Origin: Marinobacter fonticola
Lineage (GTDB): Bacteria > Pseudomonadota > Gammaproteobacteria > Pseudomonadales > Oleiphilaceae
Direction: 5' to 3'
Assembly (NCBI RefSeq): GCF_008122265.1
Contig: NZ_CP043042.1
Span: 3,472,001 to 3,536,000, forward strand
DNA: 64,000 bases
This document shows positions 25,404 through 34,960 of the stretch, piece by piece (positions within the stretch are counted from its first letter, which is position 1; the number at the start of each line of letters is the position of its first letter). Under the pieces are notes generated by a model that was given only the letters and a program-made list of their open reading frames with translations, made no database searches and was not told the DNA's origin. The translations under genes were made by a program, and so were the position numbers.

Positions 25404-27020
25404 TTAATCCTTCAGCTCCTCGGCCTTGGGCGGCAGACCGACCTTCACCTCGCTGAGATTCTCCTGACTCAACCCGCGCAGCAGTGCGAACATCATCGCA
25501 AAGACCAGGATAAACATTGGTAGGCCTACCACCGTAATGACCTGCTGAAGGGCAGTCAGCCCTGCTTCGCCGGCGAGAACGATCAACATCGCGGCCAAGA
25601 CGCCTTCGGATACGCCCCAGAAAACCCGTTGATGCCAAGGGCCGGGGTCAGGCGTGCCGGTACACAGCATATCGACGACCAGTGAGGCCGAGTCCGACGA
25701 AGTAGCGAAAAATATAGCGACGATGACTACCGCCAACCCCTTAATCAAGGTTGCGGCCGGGAAGTTATCGAAAAACGCGAACATTGCCAGCGGCACGCTG
25801 TCTTCGACGGCAGAAGACAAAGAGCCCGCTTGAGCGCCCAGGGCCGCGCGAGCATCCTCGCCGATGCCATCGATCGCCATCGCCGACCAGCCGAAAATGG
25901 CGAACCAGATCAGGGTAAAGATGGACGGAGCGAACAGAACCCCAAGGACGAATTCGCGAATGGTGCGGCCACGGGAGATGCGCGCCACGAAAATACCGAT
26001 AAAGGGCGACCAGGTGACTGTCCAGGCCCAATAAAAAACGGTCCAGGACCCCTGCCAGCCCCACCCACCCTCTTCATGGGTGTACTCTGCCAGCGCGTCG
26101 TTCCAGAACGCCATTGGCAGGATGTTGGAGATATAGATACCGAACGTCTCCACCAACGCGCGCAGCAAAAATACCGTAGATCCCGTGAAGAGCACGAAGA
26201 ACATCAGGCCTACCGCCATACCGATATTAAGGTTGGACAGCCTTTTTACACCCTTATCCAAGCCGGCGACGATCGAGCTGACCGCGACGGCCGTGAGCAC
26301 AACAATGATAACGACCTTAGTCGTTACCGAGTCAGAAACGCCAAGTAACTCGGTCAAGCCGGCGTTGATCTGCTGCGTACCCAGGCCGATCGATACGGCT
26401 ACCCCAAACAACGTGCCGAGAATGGCTGCAACATCGAGCGTCTTCCCGAGAGGGCCATAGATCCGGTCGCCAATCAGCGAATAGAACACCGAACTGAAGC
26501 GCATCGGCAGATCATAGCGATAGATGAAATAGGCGAACGCGAGTCCCGGTAGGGTGAAGATCGCCCAGGTATGCAAACCCAGATGATAGATCGCGAAGCC
26601 TATGGCATCATCGGCGGCGTCCACGGAAAAAGGCTGGACCTCCGGCCGGGGTGGTTGCGAAAAGTGCGAAATCGGTTCGGCGACGCCCCAGAACATCAGC
26701 ACCGTTCCAATGCCGCCAGCAAAGAGCATTGTGAACCAGGATACCCGCCCGTAGTCCGGGAGGGCGTCGTTGCCGCCCAATCGAATCGCGCCGTAGCGGC
26801 TCAGCGCGACCCATAGCAAAAATACGACCCAGGTCGTCACCCCGAAGATAAAGAACCAGCCGAGGTTGGTGACAACCCACGCCCGCCCGGCACCGAAGGC
26901 CTCACCTATGGGGCCGGGCGCCACCAGTAAGGCCACCAAGAAGACGACCATGATGCCCGCCGAAACGAAAAAAATGGTCGGATCGGTTCGTAGCCCGAGC
27001 TTGCGCGCAAGTTGTTCCAT
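25404..27020 (-). CDS. BCCT-family betaine/choline/carnitine transporter
   Basis: A 538-residue inner-membrane carrier with twelve predicted helices and BCCT hallmarks: HLGLHTWAIFTLPGLAFAYF, GTQQINAGL, WTVFYWAWTVTWSPFIGIFV, ARISRGRTIREFVLGVLFAP and FFATSSDSASLVVD. Such carriers take up quaternary ammonium osmolytes with sodium. The start has GGGAG eight bases upstream. No choline- or betaine-oxidising genes are adjacent, so osmoprotection is more likely than catabolism here. A second BCCT gene lies in the ddd cluster; the two are clearly different. Confidence 0.95.
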   Translation of the reverse strand: MEQLARKLGLRTDPTIFFVSAGIMVVFLVALLVAPGPIGEAFGAGRAWVVTNLGWFFIFGVTTWVVFLLWVALSRYGAIRLGGNDALPDYGRVSWFTMLFAGGIGTVLMFWGVAEPISHFSQPPRPEVQPFSVDAADDAIGFAIYHLGLHTWAIFTLPGLAFAYFIYRYDLPMRFSSVFYSLIGDRIYGPLGKTLDVAAILGTLFGVAVSIGLGTQQINAGLTELLGVSDSVTTKVVIIVVLTAVAVSSIVAGLDKGVKRLSNLNIGMAVGLMFFVLFTGSTVFLLRALVETFGIYISNILPMAFWNDALAEYTHEEGGWGWQGSWTVFYWAWTVTWSPFIGIFVARISRGRTIREFVLGVLFAPSIFTLIWFAIFGWSAMAIDGIGEDARAALGAQAGSLSSAVEDSVPLAMFAFFDNFPAATLIKGLAVVIVAIFFATSSDSASLVVDMLCTGTPDPGPWHQRVFWGVSEGVLAAMLIVLAGEAGLTALQQVITVVGLPMFILVFAMMFALLRGLSQENLSEVKVGLPPKAEELKD

Positions 27021-27188
27021 TAGCTATCTCCCTTTGGTCTCCCTAAAAGGTAGGCGCAATCAACGGAATGGGACAAATTACGTTACAATTTATTTGTGTG
27101 AGTGCCGTTTTGAATCGAACTGGCAGCACGCCGAGAAGCGTGGCAATCTCAAGAAAACGAGTTGGGCAGTATTCGTTTTTTCCTCAGC

Positions 27189-27229
27189 ACCGTTTTTTAT
27201 CAGCACCAGAGACCGTTTTCATCAGCACC
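27189..27229 (+). repeat. Imperfect direct repeat before a lipoprotein gene
   Basis: ACCGTTTTTTATCAGCACC (27189-27207) and ACCGTTTTCATCAGCACC (27212-27229) repeat; the CAGCACC core also occurs at 27185-27191. The repeats end 20 bases before the chosen start and would lie in the leader. Function unknown. Confidence 0.45.
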
Positions 27230-27248
27230 AAGGAAGGAAAGGATGCTT

Positions 27249-28589
27249 ATGCGCTCAAGCTATCTGCTAACACCGGTCAACGTACTAACCCCCATCAGCC
27301 TGGCACTCATGCTAACGGCCTGCGGCGACAAAGCGCAGCTCTCCGTTGAGCAAGGCACGGGTAAAGACCCACAGCTCCCTAGCCCAACCAAATCCTTTAT
27401 CCCCACGGTCAATATCGCCGAGGCCACCGGCTGGCCTTCCGGCGACAAGCCCGATGCTGTCCAGGGCACCAAAGTGGTCGCCTTTGCCGATAACCTCAAA
27501 CACCCCCGATGGCTCTATGTGCTGCCCAATGGCGACGTGCTGGTCGCGGAAACCAATGCCCAACCCAAGCCCGACAATAGCGACGACGGCTTCAGCATTC
27601 GCGGCTGGATTATGGGGATGCTCATGGAAGATGCAGGTGCCTCCGTGCCCAGCGCCGACCGCATCACCCTGCTCCGGGATAGCGATGGCGACGGGGTCGC
27701 GGACCAACGCTCGACACTGCTGGAAGACCTGACCTCGCCCTTCGGCATGGCGCTGGTCGAAAACAATCTTTACGTTGCCAATACCAACGCAGTCATGCGC
27801 TTCCCTTATGAAGAGGGCCAGACTCGGATTACCGCCGAGGGCTCCAAAGTCGCTGACCTCCCCGCCGGCCCGATCAATTATCACTGGACCAAAAGCCTGA
27901 TCGCCAGTCCCGATGGCAGCAAACTCTACGTCGGCGTAGGCTCTAACAGCAACGTCGGCGAAAAGGGGCTGGACAAGGAAGAGGGACGCGCCGCGGTTTG
28001 GGAAATCGACTCCCAGACCGGCGAAAGCCGGACGTTTGCCACCGGTCTTCGTAACCCCGTCGGCATGGCCTGGGAAGCGGAGAGTGGCGAACTCTGGGTC
28101 GCAGTCAATGAGCGTGACGAGCTCGGCAGCGATCTGGTACCCGACTACATGACCTCCGTGCAGGAGGGCGGTTTTTACGGTTGGCCATACAGCTATTTCG
28201 GTCAGCACGTGGATGAGAGAGTGGAGCCCCAGGATCCGGACAAAGTCGCCAAGGCCATCGTACCCGATTATGCCCTAGGCCCTCACACGGCCTCTTTGGG
28301 CTTGACCTCAGCGGAGGGCAACGCATTGCCGGAACAGTTCCAGAACGGCATGTTCGTTGGCCAGCACGGCTCATGGAACCGTAAACCTCGCAGTGGTTAC
28401 AAAGTGATCTTTGTACCCTTCGTCAATGGCGAGCCCGATGGCCGCCCCGTGGACGTCTTAACCGGATTCGTCAACGACGACGAGAAAGCTCAAGGCCGCC
28501 CGGTGGGCGTCATCATCGACAATAAGGGCGGATTGCTGGTCGCCGACGATGTGGGCAATGTTATTTGGCGAGTGAGTGGTGCCGAGTAG
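27249..28589 (+). CDS. Lipoprotein sugar (sorbosone-type) dehydrogenase, PQQ beta-propeller
   Basis: A 446-residue exported lipoprotein. A hydrophobic signal ends in the lipobox LMLTAC, the cysteine being acylated in the periplasm. The body is a six-bladed glucose/sorbosone dehydrogenase propeller: [65 protein letters not shown] blades, [48 protein letters not shown]. These proteins oxidise sugars with PQQ, although many homologues have no proven substrate. The start at 27249 (AGGA upstream) is preferred over earlier in-frame codons because it gives a normal signal peptide. Confidence 0.85.
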   Translation: MRSSYLLTPVNVLTPISLALMLTACGDKAQLSVEQGTGKDPQLPSPTKSFIPTVNIAEATGWPSGDKPDAVQGTKVVAFADNLKHPRWLYVLPNGDVLVAETNAQPKPDNSDDGFSIRGWIMGMLMEDAGASVPSADRITLLRDSDGDGVADQRSTLLEDLTSPFGMALVENNLYVANTNAVMRFPYEEGQTRITAEGSKVADLPAGPINYHWTKSLIASPDGSKLYVGVGSNSNVGEKGLDKEEGRAAVWEIDSQTGESRTFATGLRNPVGMAWEAESGELWVAVNERDELGSDLVPDYMTSVQEGGFYGWPYSYFGQHVDERVEPQDPDKVAKAIVPDYALGPHTASLGLTSAEGNALPEQFQNGMFVGQHGSWNRKPRSGYKVIFVPFVNGEPDGRPVDVLTGFVNDDEKAQGRPVGVIIDNKGGLLVADDVGNVIWRVSGAE

Positions 28590-28597
28590 TGCACTAC

Positions 28598-28639
28598 CTA
28601 ATTAATAGAGTATGCGTGCTAATTAATGGAGTATGCGTG
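28598..28639. repeat. 21-bp tandem repeat, two copies
   Basis: CTAATTAATAGAGTATGCGTG is followed directly by the same 21 bases with one change (TAGAG to TGGAG), just after the sugar dehydrogenase stop codon. Confidence 0.7.
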
Positions 28640-28837
28640 ACCCCGGCTCGTCGCCTGTCAGCGGGACTGTGTGGCTGGCAAGGCGGCCGTCGCCAATTCA
28701 AGCGGATGTAACGCCGCTGGGAAGCCGAGAAAGCATGCTCGGAGGGAAACGCTGAGTCGACCGAGCCTTAAACATGTGTCGTTAATTACAACGCGCTAAT
28801 GTGTCCGCAAAGCACGCACGTATTATCGATGGCAATA

Positions 28838-28889
28838 CGAACTTAACCTAGGTTAATTCGTTTTAATAAATGAACGTTGCCTCATTTAT
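28838..28889. promoter_or_regulatory. Two adjacent palindromes upstream of the flavoprotein gene
   Basis: TTAACCTAGGTTAA (28843-28856) is a perfect 14-bp palindrome, extended by CGAA/TTCG. ATAAATGA and TCATTTAT (28866-28873, 28882-28889) form an 8-bp inverted repeat. Dyads of this kind are typical dimeric-regulator sites; no regulator gene is adjacent. Confidence 0.35.
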
Positions 28890-29066
28890 CAAGTTACACC
28901 GCCAACCACTTGTTTAGTCTGAGTTTACCTATCTTGCCGCGTTTTCAATGCTGTAACACTACATCATAGTTTTAGCGCGTCCCTCTCCCCTATAATTTCC
29001 CCGCTATTAAGGAAGACAAGCTCTTAATAACTTAACACGGCATTAATACAAGTCACCCGCCAAACC

Positions 29067-30701
29067 GTGGAAGCGCTAGTGAATCATTCCCCCGTCGAAT
29101 CCGCAATTGCCGAGTGGATCGCTGTTCTAGGCGAAACCGCCGTCGATACCAGTGGATCTGGAAATTTCGGCGCTTGCACTATGGGGACTTCACGCCATAT
29201 TCCGGCGGTACTTCAACCAACGAACCATGAACAAATCGTAGCGGTGCTACAGATTGCGAACCGCTGGCGGGTAGCCCTTTACCCAATAAGCACAGGACAT
29301 AATTGGGGCTACGGCAGCGCCAATCCGGTCGAAGATGGATGCGCCGTTCTCGATCTAAGCCGGCTTGACCGCATTTCCGATTTCGACCCCGATCTCGGTG
29401 TCGTCACTGTCGAACCCGGCGTCACGCAAGGCGATCTACGAAAGTTCCTCGATCGCCACGATGCCCGCTATCTTGTGCCGGTCACCGGTGCCGGGCCAAC
29501 ATGCAGCCTTCTTGGCAATGCCCTCGAGCGTGGTTACGGCATCACGCCAATTACGGATCACTTCGGGGCGGTGACTAACATCGAGGCGATCTTGCCCGAC
29601 GGCAGTCTCTACCAGACTCCGCTCACCGAACTTGGCGGAAGAGAAGTAGACGGACTCTTCAAATGGGGCGTTGGCCCCTATATCGACGGCCTCTTTAGCC
29701 AAGGGAACTTCGGCGTGGTGGTGAAGATGACCATCGCCCTGGCCCCAGCCCCCGAAACAGTCACCGCCTTTTTCTTTTCCACAAAAGACGACGCCAAACT
29801 CGAGGCTCTCGTTCCCACTGTTCGACAGGTGCTGCGGACGCTTGGTGGATCCGTTGTGGCCATTAATTTGCTTAATAGCCAGCGCATGCTTTCCATGATG
29901 ACGCCGTTCCCAGAAGACAAGGCCATTGATGGCGTGCTGCCCGCCGATGACGTTAACAGCCTCGCCAAAAGCCATGGCATTGCGGCTTGGAGTGGAGTTG
30001 GCGCAATTTATGCTTCAAGGGAAGTGGCCCGAGCGGCGCGACGCACGCTACGCCGCCTTCTTGGGCCAGTAACGGATCGACTCGTTTTTGTCGACCGACG
30101 AAAAGTTGGCACCGCGCGCAACCTTGCTCGCGTGCTTCCCGGAAAATTATCAACTCGAATCAGAGGGATGGCAGACACACTCTCAGGCGCACTGGACATC
30201 ATGCACGGCACGCCCAACGACGTTGCGTTGGCGCTGGCATACTGGCGCTCGGGCACAATGCCGAAAGCTAACACGCCGAAGGACCCCGCCAGAGATGGCT
30301 GCGGCCTGATATGGTTTGCGCCGCTCGTCCCGATTCGAGCTCAAGATGTGCGCCGATATGTCGATATGATCGAAAGCATTTGTCCACAGCATGGCGTCAA
30401 CCCACTAATTACCTTAACGACCGTGAACGATCGCTGTTTCGATTCCACGGTTCCCTTGCTCTTTGATCGCACTGATGCGGAGGCAACAGTGCGGGCCAAC
30501 GCCTGCTATCAGGCGCTTTACGAGGCGGGAAAAAAAGAAGGCTTCTTGCCATACCGCCTTAATATTGACGCGATGGATACGCTTAACGCTCAGGGTTCTG
30601 TTTTCACCAGACTTGCCAGGCAGCTAAAAGCTGCAGTCGATCCGAATTTGATTCTGGCACCGGGACGCTATGTTCCCCGCTGTACGAGGTCTGACCAGTA
30701 G
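29067..30701 (+). CDS. FAD-linked oxidoreductase, VAO/4-cresol-dehydrogenase type
   Basis: A 544-residue flavoprotein of the vanillyl-alcohol-oxidase superfamily. The PCMH-type FAD-binding domain shows VLQPTNHEQIVAVLQIANRW, LYPISTGHNWGYGSANP, VVTVEPGVTQGDLRKFLD and GNALERGYGITPITDHFG; the C-terminal cap domain ends in LKAAVDPNLILAPGRYVP. Family members oxidise phenolic alcohols, cresols or related compounds. No signal peptide is seen, and no cytochrome partner follows, so an oxidase using oxygen is possible. The start is weak (GTG at 29067, with another GTG at 29079), and no good ribosome site is visible. It stands alone before the exosortase-associated acyltransferase. Confidence 0.85.
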   Translation: MEALVNHSPVESAIAEWIAVLGETAVDTSGSGNFGACTMGTSRHIPAVLQPTNHEQIVAVLQIANRWRVALYPISTGHNWGYGSANPVEDGCAVLDLSRLDRISDFDPDLGVVTVEPGVTQGDLRKFLDRHDARYLVPVTGAGPTCSLLGNALERGYGITPITDHFGAVTNIEAILPDGSLYQTPLTELGGREVDGLFKWGVGPYIDGLFSQGNFGVVVKMTIALAPAPETVTAFFFSTKDDAKLEALVPTVRQVLRTLGGSVVAINLLNSQRMLSMMTPFPEDKAIDGVLPADDVNSLAKSHGIAAWSGVGAIYASREVARAARRTLRRLLGPVTDRLVFVDRRKVGTARNLARVLPGKLSTRIRGMADTLSGALDIMHGTPNDVALALAYWRSGTMPKANTPKDPARDGCGLIWFAPLVPIRAQDVRRYVDMIESICPQHGVNPLITLTTVNDRCFDSTVPLLFDRTDAEATVRANACYQALYEAGKKEGFLPYRLNIDAMDTLNAQGSVFTRLARQLKAAVDPNLILAPGRYVPRCTRSDQ

Positions 30702-30827
30702 TGTCCTCGATGACGTTTTACTTTTTTCTGCAGTAGGCCGCCCGTTGCGGTTCAGGCGGTATTTTCACTAAAAACCCTACTTTCACAGTACAACGTTTCC
30801 CTTAAGGGAAAGATAGAGGACTTGAAA

Positions 30828-31697
30828 ATGAACGCAGGCTCTTCATTTCATAGAAAAGAAAGAATCTCAGCGCCCCGCGAAGTCACCGAGGACATCAGCA
30901 GCATCTTCAACTCCGTTTTCGAGGTTGCAGTCGCGACAACCGAAGAAACGGTCAACAAGGTTCTCGAAGTCCGGTACCAGGTTTATTGTGTCGACCGGTC
31001 TTTCGAAGACCCGAACCGTTTTGTCGATAAGAGAGAGCGCGACAGCTATGACCCCCGCTCCGCTCACGCCCTGATCCGGCACCGGACCACAGGAGATAGC
31101 GTCGCTGCGGTTCGCCTCGTGCTGGCAGGCGATACACCCGACCAATCGGACTTCCCAATGGAAGAACCCTGCGTTCGGCAGATGAATCAGCAAGCTCAGA
31201 ACGCGATCGCGGAAACGCCTCGCCAGCATATCGCTGAAATATCCAGAATGGCGGTAAGCCGCGAATTTCGCCGGCGCCTTAACGAGGACCAATCAACCTC
31301 CGGCATCAGCGATCAAGCCTGTTATGCCGACGCCGAGGGTGGCAAGCGGGCCATGCCCTACATTAGCCTGGGGCTGTTTGCCGCTATCCTACAGATGTCC
31401 GTTAAGCACGGCGTGACTCACTGGATGGCGGTGATGGAACCGGCTCAGCTGCGTCTGCTAAAACGCTTTGGTGTGGAGTTCGATCATGTGGGCCCATTAA
31501 TGGAGTATCACGGCCGCCGCCGCCCCGCCTTCACAGAAGCAGCATCACTGATCGAAGGCATTCGCAAGCGTCGCCCAGACGTGTGGGCTTTGATCACTGA
31601 ATCAGGTCGCTATTTGCCAGCCAAACCAGATAGTCATCAGAAAGAAGTGGCTCACCGTCCTCAGACGACTACAGCCAAGTACAGAAAGGTGGCGTAA
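30828..31697 (+). CDS. PEP-CTERM/exosortase-associated acyltransferase
   Basis: A 289-residue GNAT-like protein of the type tied to exosortase/PEP-CTERM systems, related to autoinducer synthases and N-acyl amino acid synthases. Recognisable segments are VLEVRYQVYCVDRSFEDPNRF, DSYDPRSAHALIRHRTTGDSVAAVRLVL, HIAEISRMAVSREFRRR and a C-terminal KHGVTHWMAVMEPAQLRLLKRFG. It would transfer an acyl chain from acyl-CoA or acyl-ACP. I start at ATG 30828, with GAGG eight bases upstream; a TTG two codons earlier is less likely. It converges with a PEP-CTERM protein gene, but no exosortase gene is in the window. Confidence 0.85.
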   Translation: MNAGSSFHRKERISAPREVTEDISSIFNSVFEVAVATTEETVNKVLEVRYQVYCVDRSFEDPNRFVDKRERDSYDPRSAHALIRHRTTGDSVAAVRLVLAGDTPDQSDFPMEEPCVRQMNQQAQNAIAETPRQHIAEISRMAVSREFRRRLNEDQSTSGISDQACYADAEGGKRAMPYISLGLFAAILQMSVKHGVTHWMAVMEPAQLRLLKRFGVEFDHVGPLMEYHGRRRPAFTEAASLIEGIRKRRPDVWALITESGRYLPAKPDSHQKEVAHRPQTTTAKYRKVA

Positions 31698-31801
31698 TCT
31701 AACGGACCGAACAAACGACTGGCCCGAAAAGATCTACCCCGTCTCAAGCATTATTTCAGTTTTCCAAAAAGCATTTTTGCTTCACGAAGAAAGCTTGAGT
31801 A

Positions 31802-31829
31802 AAAAACCCCCGCCAGAGCGGGGGTTTTT
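31802..31829. terminator. Bidirectional rho-independent terminator
   Basis: AAAAACCCCCGC / GCGGGGGTTTTT, a perfect 12-bp stem with a 4-base loop, lies between the convergent acyltransferase and PEP-CTERM genes and suits both directions. Confidence 0.9.
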
Positions 31830-31851
31830 CATGTGCAGAGTCAACTCAATA

Positions 31852-32682
31852 TTATGACTTTGCTGCTTTCCTGCGTGACAGGCCAAGACCAGCGATACCC
31901 ATGCCTAGCAGGGCAAGAGTGCCGGGCTCAGGTACGTCAACAGGTGAAGACGTGATCCGGAACCGGGTCTCGAAGTTGTTGATCTGGCCTTCCTGGGTCA
32001 GAAGACCCACACAGCCGGATGCGGCACCTGCTTGGGCACATGCATCGTCGTCCAACCGAGCCAAACCATCCAACTGAAGGAAAACGGTGTACGAGAAGTC
32101 GTCAATGGTGAACGACTCTGACGAGAACTCGAAGCCGTCGTCGCCGACCGGCATGCCGCCCAAGTCATCAATGTTACCAACGGTGAAAATGTCATCGCAG
32201 TTCGAAGTGGAAGCTGCAACACAATCTCCATTGTTCAATGTTTCACTGAAAAAGCTAACAAAGGTCCGCATTTGCGGGGGCAGCGGATCGCCAGCCGGAG
32301 TAGCTGGAGTCAATGTCAGCGAAGAATTCAGATCAAAGCTGGTCAAAGCTGAGTCGTTGGCACCAATAATATTGTTGGTGTGAGTGAACGTTCCGCCATC
32401 GACGTAGTCACCATTAGTCATCAAGCCACTAGAGGCGTTGACATCGGTAATTGAGATGGAAGACTGCTCAGGATGACGATCGTCAACAACACCCCAAGAC
32501 AGAACGCGATTTTCGTCGGACGCTGTAACGCTGCCAGCACCGTCGCTGCCAGAGAAGTCGGTGAAGGAACTGTTAACTTGATAGCCCCAATCGGTGATCA
32601 GCTCTGCACTGGCAGATTGCGCGCCCAAGGCGAAGGGCACAACGAGTGAAGCTAGAAGTGTTTTTTTCATGGCACCTTTCAT
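31852..32682 (-). CDS. PEP-CTERM sorting-domain exported protein (THxN type)
   Basis: A 276-residue secreted protein. The signal peptide (about 1-27, ending SASA) is followed by an extracellular domain with LSWG, SSISITDVNASSG and the FTHTNNII segment of the THxN subfamily. The C-terminus has the full sorting signal VPEPGTLALLGMGIAGLGLS followed by RRKAAKS: PEP box, membrane helix, basic tail. Exosortase removes such tails and the proteins usually end up in the extracellular matrix. Two cysteine pairs in loops may form disulphides. The start has AAGGAG eight bases upstream. A sigma-54-like promoter lies about 70 bases upstream. Confidence 0.93.
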   Translation of the reverse strand: MKGAMKKTLLASLVVPFALGAQSASAELITDWGYQVNSSFTDFSGSDGAGSVTASDENRVLSWGVVDDRHPEQSSISITDVNASSGLMTNGDYVDGGTFTHTNNIIGANDSALTSFDLNSSLTLTPATPAGDPLPPQMRTFVSFFSETLNNGDCVAASTSNCDDIFTVGNIDDLGGMPVGDDGFEFSSESFTIDDFSYTVFLQLDGLARLDDDACAQAGAASGCVGLLTQEGQINNFETRFRITSSPVDVPEPGTLALLGMGIAGLGLSRRKAAKS

Positions 32683-32749
32683 ATTTATCTCTCCTTGATG
32701 ATGGAAGCTGAAATTGACGCGAGGACATCAGCGGTGTCACACAGCTTAA

Positions 32750-32765
32750 AGCACCTTCTATGCCA
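32750..32765 (-). promoter_or_regulatory. Candidate sigma-54 (-24/-12) promoter
   Basis: Reading the minus strand, TGGCATAGAAGGTGCT fits the RpoN consensus TGGCAC-N5-TTGCW: the GG and GC pairs have exact spacing and most positions agree. It lies 68 bases before the PEP-CTERM gene start. Sigma-54/PrsR control of PEP-CTERM genes is known in other proteobacteria. Confidence 0.5.
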
Positions 32766-33300
32766 CTTTTAAAAGAATATTATTTTCAAATACTTACAAC
32801 AAAGCACGATAAATGAAAGTAGGTAAGTGTAAGTGTTCTCGACGTCTTCGCCAGCCTAACGGATCGCCTAAAACGCCATATCGCCAGTCGCAAATCGCCC
32901 TCCCAGGGCTTTTAATAACAAAACCATCTAACTATTTTTTTTTGATTTGTTTTTAGAACAAAAACGAGCGTAAACGCCAGGGTAAGCTCAAGCAGCGTAA
33001 ATTATACTGACGCCTGGGAACTGCAAAAAAACCGGACCCAGGCGCCCGCCAGGAAAACGCCTTTCACCTCAATCGTATTCAATTCCCGTAAGCCAACGCA
33101 GGCAAGACGCTTCCTTTGCACACAGTCATGTTAGGCTCCCACATTAGACGGCCGGTCGCAGGTCTTTGGGGCACCCAGCCCGCCATAATTAACGGGCATC
33201 TGCCGACGAGAAAGCCGTCATGACCCTGTACCTCAGGTTTCATCGTTAGTTACAGTTGCGGTATCTCTCACCAAACGGAAGTCGTTGCTATCCTCCGACA
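32766..33300. other. 535-bp intergenic region
   Basis: No gene is supported. It is AT-rich near 32770-32960, including a run of T's at about 32935, and would hold activator sites for the PEP-CTERM promoter and the promoter of the DUF72 gene. No clear repeats were seen. Confidence 0.5.
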
Positions 33301-34146
33301 ATGACGCACGCCTATTTTCTCGGCTGCCCGCAGTGGCAGGATCCACGCTGGAACACAATGCTACCGCCAGGCGGAAGCCCGCTTGAGCGCTACAGCCACG
33401 CGCTCAACTGCGTCGAGGGAAACACGACCTTTTATGCCACGCCCAGCCAGGCGCAATGCCAGCAATGGCGGACGCAGGTACCTGACGGCTTCCGTTTTCT
33501 ACTCAAGTTTCCAAGGTCGATTACGCACGACCAATTACTGGCTGGACCACGGTCTGACGTCTATGAGTTTCTGGAGATCATCGCCCCACTCGGCGATGTA
33601 CTCGGCCCCTTCCTCGTACAGCTACCTGCCGTGTTCGGGCCCGAGCATCTGGATCGCCTGTGGCGCTTTGTCGATGGGCTGCCGGCTTCACTGACCTGCA
33701 CGGTCGAAGTCAGGCACGGCGCCTTCTTTGAAAAAGGAGAGGCAGAGAAAACGCTGAATCGCGGCCTACGAGAAAGGAATATTGCCCGCGTGTCCCTTGA
33801 TAGTCGTGCCCTTTTCTCCGCCAAGCCGGACAACGAAGCAACCGTAGACGCGCAACGCAAGAAACCGAACTTACCGGTGCACTTACTACCCTTCGACGCG
33901 CCGCCGGTGATCCGCTATATCGGCCACCCTGAACTGGAAGCCAATCGCCCGTTTCTGGCGCCTTGGATTGAGCGGGTAGCCGTTTGGATCGAAGAAGGAA
34001 GGCAGCCTTTTTTCCTGGTGCATATGCCGGACAACGGCGAAGCCCTTCCGCTTGCTGCGCTTTGGAGTGAAATGCTGAGTGAGCGTGTGGAGGATGTGAC
34101 GGCCCTGAGTCTTAAGGAGAACCGCCCCCAAATGGGGTTATTCTAG
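33301..34146 (+). CDS. DUF72 (YecE-like) protein
   Basis: A 281-residue soluble TIM-barrel-like protein of the DUF72 family: FLGCPQWQDPRWN, LERYSHALNCVEGNTTFYATPSQAQ, FRFLLKFPRSITHDQ, LGPFLVQLPAVFGPEHLDRL, VEVRHGAFF and FFLVHMPDNGEALPL. Biochemical function is unknown for the family. I use ATG 33301; an upstream TTG gives 15 extra unlikely residues, and neither has a strong ribosome site. It stands alone and converges on the DUF533 gene. Confidence 0.85.
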   Translation: MTHAYFLGCPQWQDPRWNTMLPPGGSPLERYSHALNCVEGNTTFYATPSQAQCQQWRTQVPDGFRFLLKFPRSITHDQLLAGPRSDVYEFLEIIAPLGDVLGPFLVQLPAVFGPEHLDRLWRFVDGLPASLTCTVEVRHGAFFEKGEAEKTLNRGLRERNIARVSLDSRALFSAKPDNEATVDAQRKKPNLPVHLLPFDAPPVIRYIGHPELEANRPFLAPWIERVAVWIEEGRQPFFLVHMPDNGEALPLAALWSEMLSERVEDVTALSLKENRPQMGLF

Positions 34147-34234
34147 GTTCACCTCTAGGCCCAATTCGTTTCGATTCGCACACAACAAACCGAAACCAAC
34201 CCATACCGCGACCGCCCTATTTACGCCAACCTTG

Positions 34235-34960
34235 TTAAGCTGAACCTTGAACCTGCCTGTCCAGCTCCCGAGTCATCTCTGGCGGAAGATCCAGTGCGCG
34301 AGCCAACTGATCCAGCCAAGCACGCTCCATCGAATTTTGCTCATCGATAATGGCGGCGCTGACGAGATAGATCTCCCGGCTAGCCTGAGGTGAGTCTGCA
34401 TTCTTTGCCAGAATAGCCGCATCAAGCGGTGCATCGAACTGCTGCTGTATCCAGGCATGCAGCTCGTCGTCCGGACCCAGCTTTTCTATCTCCTGAGTCA
34501 ACAAGGCCCGCTCGTCGGCATCGATATGTCCGTCTGCCCGGGCGGCCATGATCATCGCCTGCAAGATTTCCAGCCCCCGCCGTTCCTGCGCCTGGCCCTG
34601 CAGTTGCTCCAACGGCTGCCCCTGCCGAGCCTCATTTGCCGGGGCGTCGCTCGAAGCATTGGCCTGATAGCTTTGGTATGCCTTCCACGCCAGCATGCCG
34701 ATCCCTGCCAGAGCGCCATATTTCAGTGTTGAGCCCCCCATCTTCCGGCCTCGCTTGGAGCCCACCATGGCCCCTAAGGCCCCGCCCACCAGCTTCTTGG
34801 CATCGATACCGCCGGCCGAGCCTTTCCCACCTTTTAGCTGAGAGGAGAGACCGTCAACCACCTTGCCAACACTCGTTCCACGTCCTTGTCCTTGTCCTGG
34901 ACGGGACGAATGGCCAGAAGCCTGTTTAACTAGCTGGTTAAGTATTGAAGATACATTCAT
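34235..34960 (-). CDS. DUF533 / TerB-like membrane-associated protein
   Basis: A 241-residue YebE-like protein. A glycine-rich region (AGGIDAKKLVGGALGAMVGSK) leads to one hydrophobic helix (about 78-95; STLKYGALAGIGMLAWKAYQ), a Gln/Ala-rich linker, and a C-terminal TerB-type helical domain (about 125-240; ILQAMIMAARADGHIDADERALL, YLVSAAIIDEQNSMERAWLDQLA). DADE with its acidic neighbours resembles TerB metal sites. Role unknown; envelope-stress links are reported for E. coli YebE. Transcribed alone. Confidence 0.85.
   Translation of the reverse strand: MNVSSILNQLVKQASGHSSRPGQGQGRGTSVGKVVDGLSSQLKGGKGSAGGIDAKKLVGGALGAMVGSKRGRKMGGSTLKYGALAGIGMLAWKAYQSYQANASSDAPANEARQGQPLEQLQGQAQERRGLEILQAMIMAARADGHIDADERALLTQEIEKLGPDDELHAWIQQQFDAPLDAAILAKNADSPQASREIYLVSAAIIDEQNSMERAWLDQLARALDLPPEMTRELDRQVQGSA

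Larger units (their letters stand above)
28590..29066. other. 477-bp intergenic region with repeats and palindromes
   Basis: No gene is supported. Besides the 21-bp tandem repeat and two palindromes listed separately, a perfect TATAAT lies at 28991-28996, about 70 bases before the flavoprotein gene, with only a poor -35 box. Confidence 0.55.

Noticed and set aside
30728..30750. Possible sigma-54 promoter before the acyltransferase gene
   Set aside because: GG and GC elements are one base too close together for a -24/-12 promoter.
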